From: a virus
Direction: 5' to 3' (one strand)
Length of the DNA stretch: 64,000 nucleotides
Virus record (IMG/VR): IMGVR_UViG_3300044957_000168
Coordinates: 27,600-91,599 of that record
Shown here: piece after piece, positions 8,926-17,352 of the stretch
Position numbering within the stretch: position 1 is the stretch's first letter
Layout: each line of letters starts with the position of its first letter
Translations under genes and position numbers: made by a program
Notes under the pieces: model-generated
The model's database searches: none
Told to the model about the DNA's origin: nothing
What the model saw: only the letters and a program-made list of their open reading frames with translations

Positions 8926-9141
8926 ATGAAAAAGTTAGTAAAAAAACAAGTGGGTGGTCCAGTAAGACCTAAAAATGTACAAAGAACAAGCGGTTCACAA
9001 CCTTTAACAGAATATAGTCCAAAGATTAATAGAGGAGGTGGAAATCTTATACCTGTTGGAGCAACTAAACATCCTAAAACAGGAAAACCTTTAAAACCTT
9101 CTATGAAGAAAGGTGGAATTGTAAAAGGTAAGAAAAAATAA
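8926..9141 (+). CDS. Small basic KKGG-motif protein 2
   Basis: A 71-residue protein with MKKLVKKQVGGPVRPKNVQR at the start, a Ser/Pro/Gly-rich middle and PSMKKGGIVKGKKK at the end. It shares the PSM(M)KKGG motif with the protein at 7323. The 30 bases before it are AT-only and lack a Shine-Dalgarno sequence. The stop overlaps the next start as TAATG. Confidence 0.6.
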   Translation: MKKLVKKQVGGPVRPKNVQRTSGSQPLTEYSPKINRGGGNLIPVGATKHPKTGKPLKPSMKKGGIVKGKKK

Positions 9142-9233
9142 TGAAAGGTATGAAAGCTAAACTTACATCTGCTAAGACAGCTAATGATCCTAACTCTAGG
9201 ATCAATAAGTCTTTAAGAAAGTGGAATTGTTAA
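9141..9233 (+). CDS. 30-residue mini-protein, copy of a DPNSR..RKWxC tail
   Basis: A very short frame whose ATG overlaps the preceding stop (TAATG). The product begins MKGMKAKLTSAKTA and ends DPNSRINKSLRKWNC. This end matches the tail of the protein at 8575 (DPNSRLRLARKKWKC) in both sequence and terminal cysteine. The conservation of a motif at the protein level together with coupling to the upstream gene supports a real gene despite its size. It may be a remnant or a functional minimal version of the larger protein. Confidence 0.55.
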   Translation: MKGMKAKLTSAKTANDPNSRINKSLRKWNC

Positions 9234-9250
9234 ACTAAAAATTATAAGAA

Positions 9251-9916
9251 ATGAAAATGTGTGCTAAATGTGGTGGATCTATGAAAAAAGGTGGTGCTAC
9301 AAAAAAGATGGCTAAAGGTGGTGTGCAAAAAATTGTTGGTATGCCTGGATATAATGCAACTCTTTACCCTACATCTTTTAAGAAAGGTGGTGTTAAGAAA
9401 ATGCAGAGTGGTGGAGAAAAACCTGATAAAAGTGTTTTAAAAAATATACTAGGTTTAATTGGTGGAGGATCTGGTATTTTAGCTGGCACAATATTAGGAA
9501 ATAGAGAAAAGGATTCTGAAAAAGCTAATGAAAGAGATAATAAAAGAATCCAAAGAAAAAGTGATAGAAGGGAAAAGAAAGGTTACAAACCAATCTCTAG
9601 ACCATCATTCAAAAATGGTGGTTCTACTTCTTTTGGTATGCTTTCAGTAAAAGCTGGTGTAGATAAAAATCCTAAACCAACTGCTGCTGATAGAATTGCT
9701 GGAGCTAAGATGAAAAAGAAAATGGGTGGTTCAGCAAAACCTTCTGCTGATCTTAGTGCAAAAACTAAATCTAACATTGCTAAAAAAGCTAGTGCTGGAA
9801 AAGACATTGGTAAGAAAGGTAAAGGTTTTGCAAAAGTAGCTGCTGCTGCAGGTGGTGGTGAAAAAGGTAAAAGAATTGCTGCAGCTGCAATGTGGAAAAA
9901 TATTAAAAGAGGATAA
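9251..9916 (+). CDS. Basic protein with CxxC knuckle, KKGG repeats and a glycine-zipper helix
   Basis: A 221-residue, highly basic protein. It opens with MKMCAKCGGSMKKGG, a CxxC that could be half of a zinc site, followed by KKGG repeats to about residue 56. Residues 66-84 (ILGLIGGGSGILAGTILGN) form a hydrophobic glycine-zipper segment that could cross or bind a membrane. A charged region rich in R, K, D and E follows (85-115). The C-terminal half repeats KMGGSAKPS and ends in an Ala/Lys-rich part resembling histone-like tails. Its stop overlaps the start of the connector-like gene. A role in DNA condensation or in ejection is possible; neither is shown. Confidence 0.6.
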   Translation: MKMCAKCGGSMKKGGATKKMAKGGVQKIVGMPGYNATLYPTSFKKGGVKKMQSGGEKPDKSVLKNILGLIGGGSGILAGTILGNREKDSEKANERDNKRIQRKSDRREKKGYKPISRPSFKNGGSTSFGMLSVKAGVDKNPKPTAADRIAGAKMKKKMGGSAKPSADLSAKTKSNIAKKASAGKDIGKKGKGFAKVAAAAGGGEKGKRIAAAAMWKNIKRG

Positions 9917-10614
9917 TGTTAAATAGTACTATTACCATAAAGATTAAACAAAGACTCAATAAACTTGACAGTCAAGATTATGATAACATAACCTGCTGGC
10001 AAGTTGTTGAGGCTTTTAATAAAGCTCAGGTGGAATGGTCTAGGAGACAGCTACATGGTATTAATGTAGTTAAGGAAGGTGATGAACAATCTACTCGTAG
10101 AAAGGATGACCTTCAAAAACTTTTAATTAAAACACCTTTGACTTCAGTAAAGAAAGATCTTTATTATGAAGGAGATGTTCCTGTAAACTATTTACAATGG
10201 AAACGTGTAGACATCTATGCAAAAAAAGAGTGTTGTGATAAAAGAAGAATGACTGTATATCTTGCAGAAGAAGGGAATCTTAATCAACTTCTGAGAGATA
10301 AATCAAAACAACCAAGTTTTGAATGGGCAGAAACATTTGCAACTTTAATCAACGACACAGTACATCTTTACACAAACAATGAATTTGAAGTAGAGGAAGC
10401 ATACCTAACCTACTACAGACAACCGGTAAAAATACAAATTGATGGATGTTCAGATCCATACACCGGGATTACTTCCACTACAAATGTAGATTGTGAATTT
10501 AAAGATGACATAATAGAATTAATAATTGATGAGGCAGTAAGTATTCTAGCTGGAGACATAGAGTCTGGAAACCAATTCTCTAGAACACAAGAATCTGCTG
10601 AACGTAGTAACTAA
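9916..10614 (+). CDS. Connector / ring-type structural protein
   Basis: A 232-residue protein. Residues 1-50 form a helical start with a WQVVEAFNKAQVEW segment, 60-130 contain YYEGDVPVNYLQWKRVDIYA, a pattern of an alpha/beta core with a long loop, and the C-terminus reads IIDEAVSILAGDIESGNQFS then RTQESAERSN. Proteins of this build and end sequence are common in the structural blocks of crAss-like and related Bacteroidota phages, where connector or ring roles are inferred. The start overlaps the upstream stop (TAATG), and the ferritin gene follows after six bases. It could also be a minor capsid protein. Confidence 0.5.
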   Translation: MLNSTITIKIKQRLNKLDSQDYDNITCWQVVEAFNKAQVEWSRRQLHGINVVKEGDEQSTRRKDDLQKLLIKTPLTSVKKDLYYEGDVPVNYLQWKRVDIYAKKECCDKRRMTVYLAEEGNLNQLLRDKSKQPSFEWAETFATLINDTVHLYTNNEFEVEEAYLTYYRQPVKIQIDGCSDPYTGITSTTNVDCEFKDDIIELIIDEAVSILAGDIESGNQFSRTQESAERSN

Positions 10615-10620
10615 TAAATA

Positions 10621-11238
10621 ATGGAATCAAAACCAAGAACTTTAAAAAGACCAGAAATTGTAAAAGTGCCTCAATCAACTGGCATACCAAATATTGATAA
10701 ACCAAGTACAGGAACATCAAAAGATACTCCTGAATTTAAAACCATGAACCCTCTAATTACAGAGTCATGTGTAGAATATCTTAATTATAGAATTCAACAA
10801 GAAGAATATTCTTCTAGAATCTACATGGCAATGACGATGTGGTTGGATGAAAAAGGATTTAAAGGAGCTGCTGGTCTTTGGAGAAAATATTCAGATGAAG
10901 AACTTACTCATGCTGACATAGCACGTAAGTATCTTTTATCTTTTGGTGTACAACCATTAACTCCAAGATTAGACCAACCTCAACAAGATTTTCCAGGAAG
11001 TCTTCCTGAGATTATTCAGTTATCTTATGAGCATGAGATAGAAGTATCTACTCAAATTAAAAAGATGGCTGATCATGCACTTGGCATGAAAGATCATATG
11101 TTATATGAATTATGTCTTGGTTATCTTAAAGAACAAGTTGAAGAGCATGATAAAATGCAAACATGGGTTGACAAATTAAAAACATTTGGTACAGATCCAT
11201 TAGCTCTTAGATTACTTGATAATGATATGGCCGGATAA
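10621..11238 (+). CDS. Ferritin (non-haem, FtnA-like) with N-terminal extension
   Basis: Residues about 44-190 are a ferritin four-helix bundle. By comparison with E. coli FtnA, the di-iron ferroxidase ligands are present: E61 (QQEEYSS), E94 and H97 (DEELTH), E139 (YEHE), and Q172 and E175 (EQVEEH). The GFKGAAGLWRKYSDEE segment matches the family closely. Ferritins oxidise Fe(II) and store it as mineral inside a 24-subunit shell. The first 43 residues (Lys, Pro, Thr-rich) are extra and could anchor the protein in the virion or guide assembly. The gene sits in a tight run of structural genes, between a connector-like protein and an abundant structural protein, so it is expressed late. Function in the phage is open: iron store, protection from oxidative stress, or a virion part. 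Confidence 0.9.
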   Translation: MESKPRTLKRPEIVKVPQSTGIPNIDKPSTGTSKDTPEFKTMNPLITESCVEYLNYRIQQEEYSSRIYMAMTMWLDEKGFKGAAGLWRKYSDEELTHADIARKYLLSFGVQPLTPRLDQPQQDFPGSLPEIIQLSYEHEIEVSTQIKKMADHALGMKDHMLYELCLGYLKEQVEEHDKMQTWVDKLKTFGTDPLALRLLDNDMAG

Positions 11239-11270
11239 TTTTTATAATAATTTGGATAATTAAAAACTTT

Positions 11271-11297
11271 TGACTATATTATAGTATATATTTATTA
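11271..11297 (+). promoter_or_regulatory. Candidate promoter before the 449-residue structural gene
   Basis: The intergenic sequence holds TTTTGACTATATT followed by ATAGTATATATTTATT. A TTTG-like box about 20 bases before a TATAT box recalls the Bacteroidota promoter pattern (TTTG and TAnnTTTG), though the match is imperfect. The AGTATAT core recurs before the genes at 18762 and 33480. Confidence 0.4.
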
Positions 11298-11313
11298 ACT
11301 AAAACAAAAAACA

Positions 11314-12663
11314 ATGGCTTATTTTGATCATGCGTACAGAAAAGTCCTTTTGGCAACAAATGGAGTTTCTAACCTAACAGGTGTACAATTAGGTACTCCT
11401 ACTGCACCTGGTGCAACAACTACTTACCAGCTTGCTCCTGGTACAATTACATTTATCAACCCTGAAACATTTATTGTTGATGATGCTCCTGCATCTTGTT
11501 GTGATGTAATTCTTGCTGCTGGTTCAATCTATCCTAAAGATAAGATTGGTCCTTTCCACGGAGGTTATCAAGAGTCTAACAAAACTAAGACTATCAAACC
11601 TCAGTATGTAAGCAAGTATTGGTATGTTAATGCTAATGCACCTTCTAACTATATTATCCATGTTGGATATACTCCATGGACAGATGCAAATCCACCTTCA
11701 AGCAGCAACCCTGGTGAAACAGGAGGTACTTGTTGTAAAGAGTTCTTATGTGGTGAGACTTATTATCTACGTTTAGATGTTAAAGGTTCTCCTGCAATGA
11801 GATACTTAAATCACAATGCATATGAGACTCTTGAGGCTTATACAGGATGTTGTGATCCTGCTGCAATTGCACCTACTCCAGTTGATCCACGTAAAGTATA
11901 TCTTGCTTGGGCTAATCAACTTTTAGAGTCTCCAATTGTAAATCCTTTTGCATATCCAGTAGTTACTTTCTCAAATGATGGTGGAGCAACTTGGACATAC
12001 TACTATCCAAATAATGTTAATACTGCTACATTACCTGTAATCCCAGGTGTAACATATGCAAATTATGAGGATTGGACTGAGCAAGTTTATGCAAACACAA
12101 TGTGTGCTGGTTTAGCTTTAACTGGTGCTTATGTTGATACTAAGTTTGGTAACTGTACATTCCAAGTTTCTGACTTCTATGAATTAGAGCCAGTAAGACT
12201 TTATGCTTCTGAAGTAGATTACACAGGTTCACCTTGTGAGTTTAACTCACTTTGTGTTGGTGTAGAATGTTATGGATTACAAGCAAATGGTACTGGAGAA
12301 ACTGTAGCAAGAGATTACATCTTGTCAGAATCTTACAGACAAAGCTACTTTGCAACTGACTTCCGTATCAGAGAGATTACTCAAGGAGATGCAATTGTTG
12401 GATGTAATGGATTTATTGATAGAAACTCTCTATATGATAGAATCTACTTACTACACAATGTACCTCGTTTCTACAATCCTACTGGAACATTTGACAATGA
12501 TCAATATTTAGTAGAAGTTATTGTAGATCAAGGAGACATTTTAAATCCAAATGGTGTTTGGAATGCAATCTCTGATTGGTTAACAAACTGTTCAAGTTGT
12601 AATGCTGAACCTAATGTAACAGGTACCAACTGTCCTACTCCAGTGGTTCCATTACCAGCATAA
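11314..12663 (+). CDS. Abundant structural protein (possible capsid auxiliary or decoration protein)
   Basis: A 449-residue beta-rich protein with little Lys and many Thr, Asn, Gly, Pro and Cys. Cysteine pairs occur as SCC (about 61-62), TCCKEFLCGE (140-147), TGCCD (177-179), CSSC and NCP near the end. The C-terminal half has RLYASEVDYTGSPCEFNSLC and a YRQSYFATDFRIREI strand region. The gene has its own candidate promoter and a strong terminator, and its codons resemble the capsid gene's, which points to a product made in high copy. Crassvirales carry auxiliary capsid and head-fibre proteins in this part of the genome, so a shell-decorating role is the best guess. A tail role is not excluded. 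Confidence 0.55.
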   Translation: MAYFDHAYRKVLLATNGVSNLTGVQLGTPTAPGATTTYQLAPGTITFINPETFIVDDAPASCCDVILAAGSIYPKDKIGPFHGGYQESNKTKTIKPQYVSKYWYVNANAPSNYIIHVGYTPWTDANPPSSSNPGETGGTCCKEFLCGETYYLRLDVKGSPAMRYLNHNAYETLEAYTGCCDPAAIAPTPVDPRKVYLAWANQLLESPIVNPFAYPVVTFSNDGGATWTYYYPNNVNTATLPVIPGVTYANYEDWTEQVYANTMCAGLALTGAYVDTKFGNCTFQVSDFYELEPVRLYASEVDYTGSPCEFNSLCVGVECYGLQANGTGETVARDYILSESYRQSYFATDFRIREITQGDAIVGCNGFIDRNSLYDRIYLLHNVPRFYNPTGTFDNDQYLVEVIVDQGDILNPNGVWNAISDWLTNCSSCNAEPNVTGTNCPTPVVPLPA

Positions 12664-12685
12664 TAGAACATAGTAATAACTCATA

Positions 12686-12721
12686 AGGAGAGTGAGAGTC
12701 TATCTCTCCTCTCCTTTTTTA
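12686..12721 (+). terminator. Intrinsic terminator
   Basis: AGGAGAGTGAGAG pairs with CTCTCCTCTCCT over a TCTAT loop with one bulged base, followed by a T-run. It stands just after the abundant structural gene, as the other strong terminator does after the capsid gene. Confidence 0.9.
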
Positions 12722-12731
12722 TTATAAAAAA

Positions 12732-13274
12732 ATGGCAAATCATGTATTAAGTTTGGAGATACCTACTGTATCAAATCCATGTGTGTTCAAAATCTTTGAC
12801 ACAAGTGTATACTCACCACTGGTTGGAATATTTAATCCAAGACTTTATGTAGTTGTTCCTGGATTTAAAAATACTGCTGAGTTATCTTTTGTACCAGAAT
12901 CTAGTCCTACACTTACTGCTTGTGACTTTGGTTTACAAACTGAAGGATGTGGTAGTACATATGCTAATCTTCCAGATGGTATATATGGTATTAAATATTC
13001 TGTAGATCCTGAGTGTAAAGTTTACGTAGAATACAATCATTTAAGAATTACATGTGCATTGAATAGATATGAAAAAATACTGTGCACATTGAGTATTTCA
13101 GATTGTGATCCTCCAGTAAAAATAAAACAAAAGCTACGAGATCTTCATTTAATTAAAATGTATTTGGAAGCAGCTAAGGCAAAAGTTGAAACGTGTCATG
13201 AAAATCAAGAAAGTATGACATTGTTTAACTATGCAGTTAAGCTTCTAAATAAATTTGAATGTAAAAATTGTTAA
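12732..13274 (+). CDS. Cysteine-containing structural protein, unknown
   Basis: A 180-residue protein with a beta-rich N-terminal domain (1-110; SLEIPTVSNPCVFKIFDTS, GIYGIKYSVDPECKVYVEYN) and a helical C-terminal domain (125-180) that ends LFNYAVKLLNKFECKNC. The combination of a beta domain with a helical Cys-ended tail recurs in small structural proteins of Bacteroidota phages, from memory. It starts 11 bases after the terminator hairpin's T-run and is followed by a tiny zinc-ribbon gene, so it leads a new transcript of cysteine-rich proteins. No enzyme motif is present. Confidence 0.5.
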   Translation: MANHVLSLEIPTVSNPCVFKIFDTSVYSPLVGIFNPRLYVVVPGFKNTAELSFVPESSPTLTACDFGLQTEGCGSTYANLPDGIYGIKYSVDPECKVYVEYNHLRITCALNRYEKILCTLSISDCDPPVKIKQKLRDLHLIKMYLEAAKAKVETCHENQESMTLFNYAVKLLNKFECKNC

Positions 13275-13280
13275 ACTCTA

Positions 13281-13292
13281 AAAACCAACAAA
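13281..13292 (+). promoter_or_regulatory. AAAACCAACAAAATG leader
   Basis: The third site with AAAACCAACA directly before a start codon; see 3281 and 6259. Likely a translation-enhancing leader in a system without Shine-Dalgarno sequences. Confidence 0.35.
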
Positions 13293-13436
13293 ATGAGTGC
13301 ATGTCCAAATTGCGGAAAAAAACTGTCTTGTGGATGTCAAAAGAAAAAAGCATCTAATGGACAAACTGTATGTAATGACTGTAAAGTACAGTATGAGCAG
13401 CAGTTACAACAACAAATGAAAAAATTTACTAAATAA
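13293..13436 (+). CDS. Zinc-ribbon mini-protein (47 residues)
   Basis: The product begins MSACPNCGKKLSCGCQKKKA, followed by VCNDCKVQYEQ. It has two CxxC knuckles (CPNC and CNDC) plus an extra CGC, the arrangement of a small zinc ribbon. The C-terminal end is a short glutamine-rich helix. The stop overlaps the next start (TAATG). Similar tiny CPNCGKKLSCGCQ proteins occur at the same place in related phages, from memory. It may assist folding or assembly of the cysteine-rich neighbours or bind nucleic acid; this is inference. Confidence 0.7.
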   Translation: MSACPNCGKKLSCGCQKKKASNGQTVCNDCKVQYEQQLQQQMKKFTK

Positions 13437-15583
13437 TGTGTACAATTGTTCCAGGTTCCCTTACCGTAAGAGTCTCAGAATGTGACCCAGATACAGGATT
13501 ATATTCAATATCAGGAGAAGTTGATGTTATCAACCCTCCTGGACAAATGAATTCTGGAACAACAGGTTATGCAGTATTTGGTACTACATGTAGTGGAGGG
13601 GGATCAAGTCCAGAAGTTGTTTCTGGATTGTTTCCAGATCTTCCAGTTGTAACAGTAAGTTATACAATTATTAATTTAATTGCTAATGGTGTTAATGGTT
13701 GTATACTTTCTGTAGAATTTTATGATAATACTTTTCCAACAAATAATTTAGATCCTGTAGTTGTTTGTTCTGCTGAATTAGAATTTAATGCACCAGAGCC
13801 ATGTTTTACAGAGTTTCTTTATTATGAGTTTACAAACTGTTGTAATCCAGATGAAGTAATATCATTTAATCCAGGACAAGATCCTTTTGTTACAATTACT
13901 CCAGGAACATATTTATATTCTGGTCCAGCATATCAAGGTTTATTACCTAATACATGCTATACTATATCAGAGGCATTTACAATAGATCCTGCATTTTTTA
14001 CTAATCTCCCAAATGTACCATTAAACATTCCAGCAAATTACACAGAAGCTGTTGATTGTAATGATACACTTGTTTGTCCAGGATGTGATGTAAAATGTTA
14101 TAGACTTTTTTCTTGTGCAGGTACAGCATTACCTTTTAATACACATACAAATCTTTCTGCATACTTAGGTCAGTTTATAGAAATAAGTTTGGTTGGTCAA
14201 ACTTCAATTGGTTGTTTTTATGTACAAGAAGTTGATCCTTTTACTTGTTCTGATGCTGTTGAGATAGAAGTTCTTGGTACAGGTTGTAATTGTGAATGCT
14301 TATGCTATACAATATTAGGAACTGTTAAAAAATTACAATACTTATCTTGTGATAATCAAATAATAAAAGATCCTACTGTAAGTCAATTTTGTTCAAGAAT
14401 ATATCCTATAGTTTCTGGCACACCTGGTGAATATCAAATAAATCAAGGTTTACCGTGTGTAGATGGTGAATGTCCTGAAGTTTGTTATTTACTAACTAAT
14501 TGTCAAACCGGTGCTACAATTACTACACAAAATAATCTGTCTCAGTATTATTTAAGTAATCAGGTAGTTGTAATAGTTGGAGAAGAAGGATGTTGGGAAA
14601 TTGAAATTGCTGAAGCTTGTGATTGTCCACAAGAAGTTATAGTTGCACAATTCTATGATGATTGTCCATCATGTATTCCACCGATTGCATATAAGTTAAT
14701 AAACTGTACAACACAACAAGTACAATTTTATACAACTACAGATTTATCTGCCTATGTAGGCAAAAGTGTAGAAATAGATTGTGGTTGTTATTTTGTAGAG
14801 CAAATAAATATTATACCCCCAACAGATACACCTATTGTAGTTGAATTTGTTTTTGATGATTGTATTGCTTGTAAAAAAGTTTATTACAGATTACAAGATT
14901 GTTTTGATCAAACTAATGTAATTTATACAACAACTGATTTAAGTTTATACCTTAATGAAGTAATTAAAATAAAAGGTTGCGATAACTGTTGGCAAGTAAC
15001 AGAAACAAGAACTTTTACCACATTAGAAAATGTAGAGGTAGTACAGGATTTTCTAACCTGTGAAGATTGTTATGTAGATGCTCCATGTATCTGTACTAAG
15101 ATAACTAATCTTACTCTTACAACACAAACTATTAGTTATATAGACTGTGAAAATAATGAAGTAGATCTAACACTGTTAGTAAATGAAACATCAGATAAGA
15201 TATGTGCTAAAAGATGGATTCTTCCAGATCTACCTGCTGGTCAATTCCTTTACCAAGAAACATTTGGAGAATGTCAACAAGGAGTGTGTCCACAGCCAGT
15301 ATTTAAAAATAATAGAACAGTACGTCCAGGATATAATACACCAATTTGTACACCGGCAAAATATGATGAAATAACTTGCAAGTTTGCAGACATCTTATAT
15401 AAGATTGCTCTTGAGAAAAGATATGGTATTACAAATTGTTGTCCTGAAGATGATGACAAGTGGTTGATTAAAAAAGAACTTATAGATCTTCAAGCTTTAA
15501 AAGATCCAAATTATGATTGTAAAGAATGTACGTGTGGTTGCAATCCAGTAAATGCATGCTCTACTTGCAATTGTAAAAATTAA
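13436..15583 (+). CDS. Large cysteine-rich repeat protein, structural
   Basis: A 715-residue beta-rich protein with dozens of cysteines. From about residue 221 it holds four diverged repeats of some 65-130 residues, starting near residues 221, 350, 418 and 482. Each begins C/AY(R/K/L)L..C, continues with a TxTDLSxYxGxxVxI-type strand pair (for example TTTDLSAYVGKSVEI and TTTDLSLYLNEVIKI), and closes with a CW/CY hairpin and an acidic C-x-x-C. The last 100 residues are helical and contain KYDEITCKFADILYKIALEK, then a run of CxC and CxxC motifs at the very end. The architecture suggests a long fibre or adhesin stabilised by disulphides or metals. Placement before two fibre-like genes agrees. 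Confidence 0.6.
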   Translation: MCTIVPGSLTVRVSECDPDTGLYSISGEVDVINPPGQMNSGTTGYAVFGTTCSGGGSSPEVVSGLFPDLPVVTVSYTIINLIANGVNGCILSVEFYDNTFPTNNLDPVVVCSAELEFNAPEPCFTEFLYYEFTNCCNPDEVISFNPGQDPFVTITPGTYLYSGPAYQGLLPNTCYTISEAFTIDPAFFTNLPNVPLNIPANYTEAVDCNDTLVCPGCDVKCYRLFSCAGTALPFNTHTNLSAYLGQFIEISLVGQTSIGCFYVQEVDPFTCSDAVEIEVLGTGCNCECLCYTILGTVKKLQYLSCDNQIIKDPTVSQFCSRIYPIVSGTPGEYQINQGLPCVDGECPEVCYLLTNCQTGATITTQNNLSQYYLSNQVVVIVGEEGCWEIEIAEACDCPQEVIVAQFYDDCPSCIPPIAYKLINCTTQQVQFYTTTDLSAYVGKSVEIDCGCYFVEQINIIPPTDTPIVVEFVFDDCIACKKVYYRLQDCFDQTNVIYTTTDLSLYLNEVIKIKGCDNCWQVTETRTFTTLENVEVVQDFLTCEDCYVDAPCICTKITNLTLTTQTISYIDCENNEVDLTLLVNETSDKICAKRWILPDLPAGQFLYQETFGECQQGVCPQPVFKNNRTVRPGYNTPICTPAKYDEITCKFADILYKIALEKRYGITNCCPEDDDKWLIKKELIDLQALKDPNYDCKECTCGCNPVNACSTCNCKN

Positions 15584-15609
15584 TTTGTATATTATAAATA
15601 GAACAAAAT

Positions 15610-17319
15610 ATGAAGCCTTTAAATTTAGATAACAGACCATGCTCTCCAATATCATCTAATTGTGTGATATGGCAAGGACCTACATTAGATTGTATTAGTC
15701 TATGTACTGGAGATACTATATCTGATGTTGTAGCAAAAATGGCTACAGAACTTTGTACATTACTTGATCAAACTAATGTTACAAATTATGACCTTACTTG
15801 TCTTGGAATTACATCTTGTGGTCCTCAAGATTTTCAAGCTCTTATACAATTACTAATTGATAAAATTTGTGAACTTCAAGGTTTACCAGTTAATCAACTT
15901 CAGTCAACTTCTACATGTCCAGATTGTTTGGTTTCAGTAGCTCCATGTTTTGTAGAAAATGGTCAAACTACAATGCAGTTGATTGACTATGTTCAAATGA
16001 TTGCAAATAAACTTTGTGATTTAATTGCACAAATTGCAGACATACAAACTCAAATAGACAATTTGGATATTAGAGTTACTGTATTAGAAAATACTCCTCC
16101 ACCATCATTTACACTTCCAAGTATAGCAGTAGATTGTACATTATCAGATGGTGTTATTGTTGGAGGAAATGCTTATACAATTGATCTTATACTAAATGCA
16201 TTAGTAAATGATGATACTTATGGATACTGTGCACTATTGGGTGCAACAGGTTTACCTGCTGATATTATCTCTGCAGTATCTGGTGCATGTATTACATCTA
16301 CCACTCCAACATTGTCTAATGCACCAACACCTTATGGTACTGAGTATTTAGGTTCTTGGGTTAATACCCCTACTACGGTTGCTGATGCAATTACTAATAT
16401 TTGGATTGTACTTTGTGATATTTATCAATACTTACAAAGTCCAACTTTAAATGTAACTGACACAACTACTGTAAATCTAACATATTCATCTGGAACACTA
16501 TCTGCACAAGTACAAGATACTGGTTGGCTTGATTTAGATGGTTTTTCATTTATGGCATCAAATGCTAATAGACCTCAGTGTAGAAGAATAGGAAATGAAG
16601 TACATTTTAGAGGATATGTAACAGTACCAATGGGAAATGCTGATTCTGGAGGAAGTGGTAGTGTTAATCCTGCAACAAATGCTAATGATTATGTAGGATT
16701 AGCTTATGGTAATACATTTAATACTGTGCAATCTGGAAATGCACCTGACTCATGTAAATTAGTTACTTATAATAGTGGTGTTTGGGCTGCAGGTAATGTG
16801 GGTATTGGATTAAGTTTTAATCTTGGTAATTCTGTTATTCCTTCTGGAATACTTGCTCCTGGACAACTTTTTGATGGTAGTTATGCTTTAGGTGGTGGGA
16901 CAAGAAATATTATTTTTAGAACTGTAAGAACTACTGGTGGTAAAAATGCAGCTCTTCATTCATTAGGAAGTCTTTCTATATCAAGCACTGGTATATTATT
17001 TTGGGGAGGCCCATTATATGATGAGACATATCCTTCAGCAGTTTCTGGTTGGGAATATAGTGGGATTGGTAGAAGTATGATAAGTAATATAATATCTGGA
17101 GAAAATGTACCAACATTTACACCAACAGCACCATCAAGTTATAATGCAACTGGAGCAGGAGCATATACTCCAAGTTTAACAGGGGTTGCAGATACATGGG
17201 CATTTACTCAAAATGCTGGTCATGCAGATCAACTTGGTGGATTTATAATTAGAATAGATGGTTTAAAAGCATTTATTGATCCTTGTGATCCAATAATACC
17301 AACACCATCACCTTGTTAA
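15610..17319 (+). CDS. Fibre-like structural protein with Cys-rich anchor and coiled coil
   Basis: A 569-residue protein. Residues 10-55 form an anchor (CSPISSNCVIWQGPTLDC, then LCTGDTISDVVAKMATELC) related to the start of the next gene product. Further cysteine-paired segments follow up to 120, then an isoleucine/leucine heptad stretch (130-158) ending in TQIDNLDIRVTVLEN, typical of a trimeric coiled coil before a fibre shaft. The C-terminal 300 residues are Gly/Ser/Thr/Asn-rich beta structure ending in a HADQLGGFIIRIDGL strand and a PTPSPC tail. This is the layout of a phage fibre that attaches by its N-terminus and exposes a C-terminal head; whether it sits on the capsid or on the tail cannot be read from sequence. 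Confidence 0.65.
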   Translation: MKPLNLDNRPCSPISSNCVIWQGPTLDCISLCTGDTISDVVAKMATELCTLLDQTNVTNYDLTCLGITSCGPQDFQALIQLLIDKICELQGLPVNQLQSTSTCPDCLVSVAPCFVENGQTTMQLIDYVQMIANKLCDLIAQIADIQTQIDNLDIRVTVLENTPPPSFTLPSIAVDCTLSDGVIVGGNAYTIDLILNALVNDDTYGYCALLGATGLPADIISAVSGACITSTTPTLSNAPTPYGTEYLGSWVNTPTTVADAITNIWIVLCDIYQYLQSPTLNVTDTTTVNLTYSSGTLSAQVQDTGWLDLDGFSFMASNANRPQCRRIGNEVHFRGYVTVPMGNADSGGSGSVNPATNANDYVGLAYGNTFNTVQSGNAPDSCKLVTYNSGVWAAGNVGIGLSFNLGNSVIPSGILAPGQLFDGSYALGGGTRNIIFRTVRTTGGKNAALHSLGSLSISSTGILFWGGPLYDETYPSAVSGWEYSGIGRSMISNIISGENVPTFTPTAPSSYNATGAGAYTPSLTGVADTWAFTQNAGHADQLGGFIIRIDGLKAFIDPCDPIIPTPSPC

Positions 17320-17352
17320 TGTATATATAAGTTTAATTAAAAAATAAAAAAA

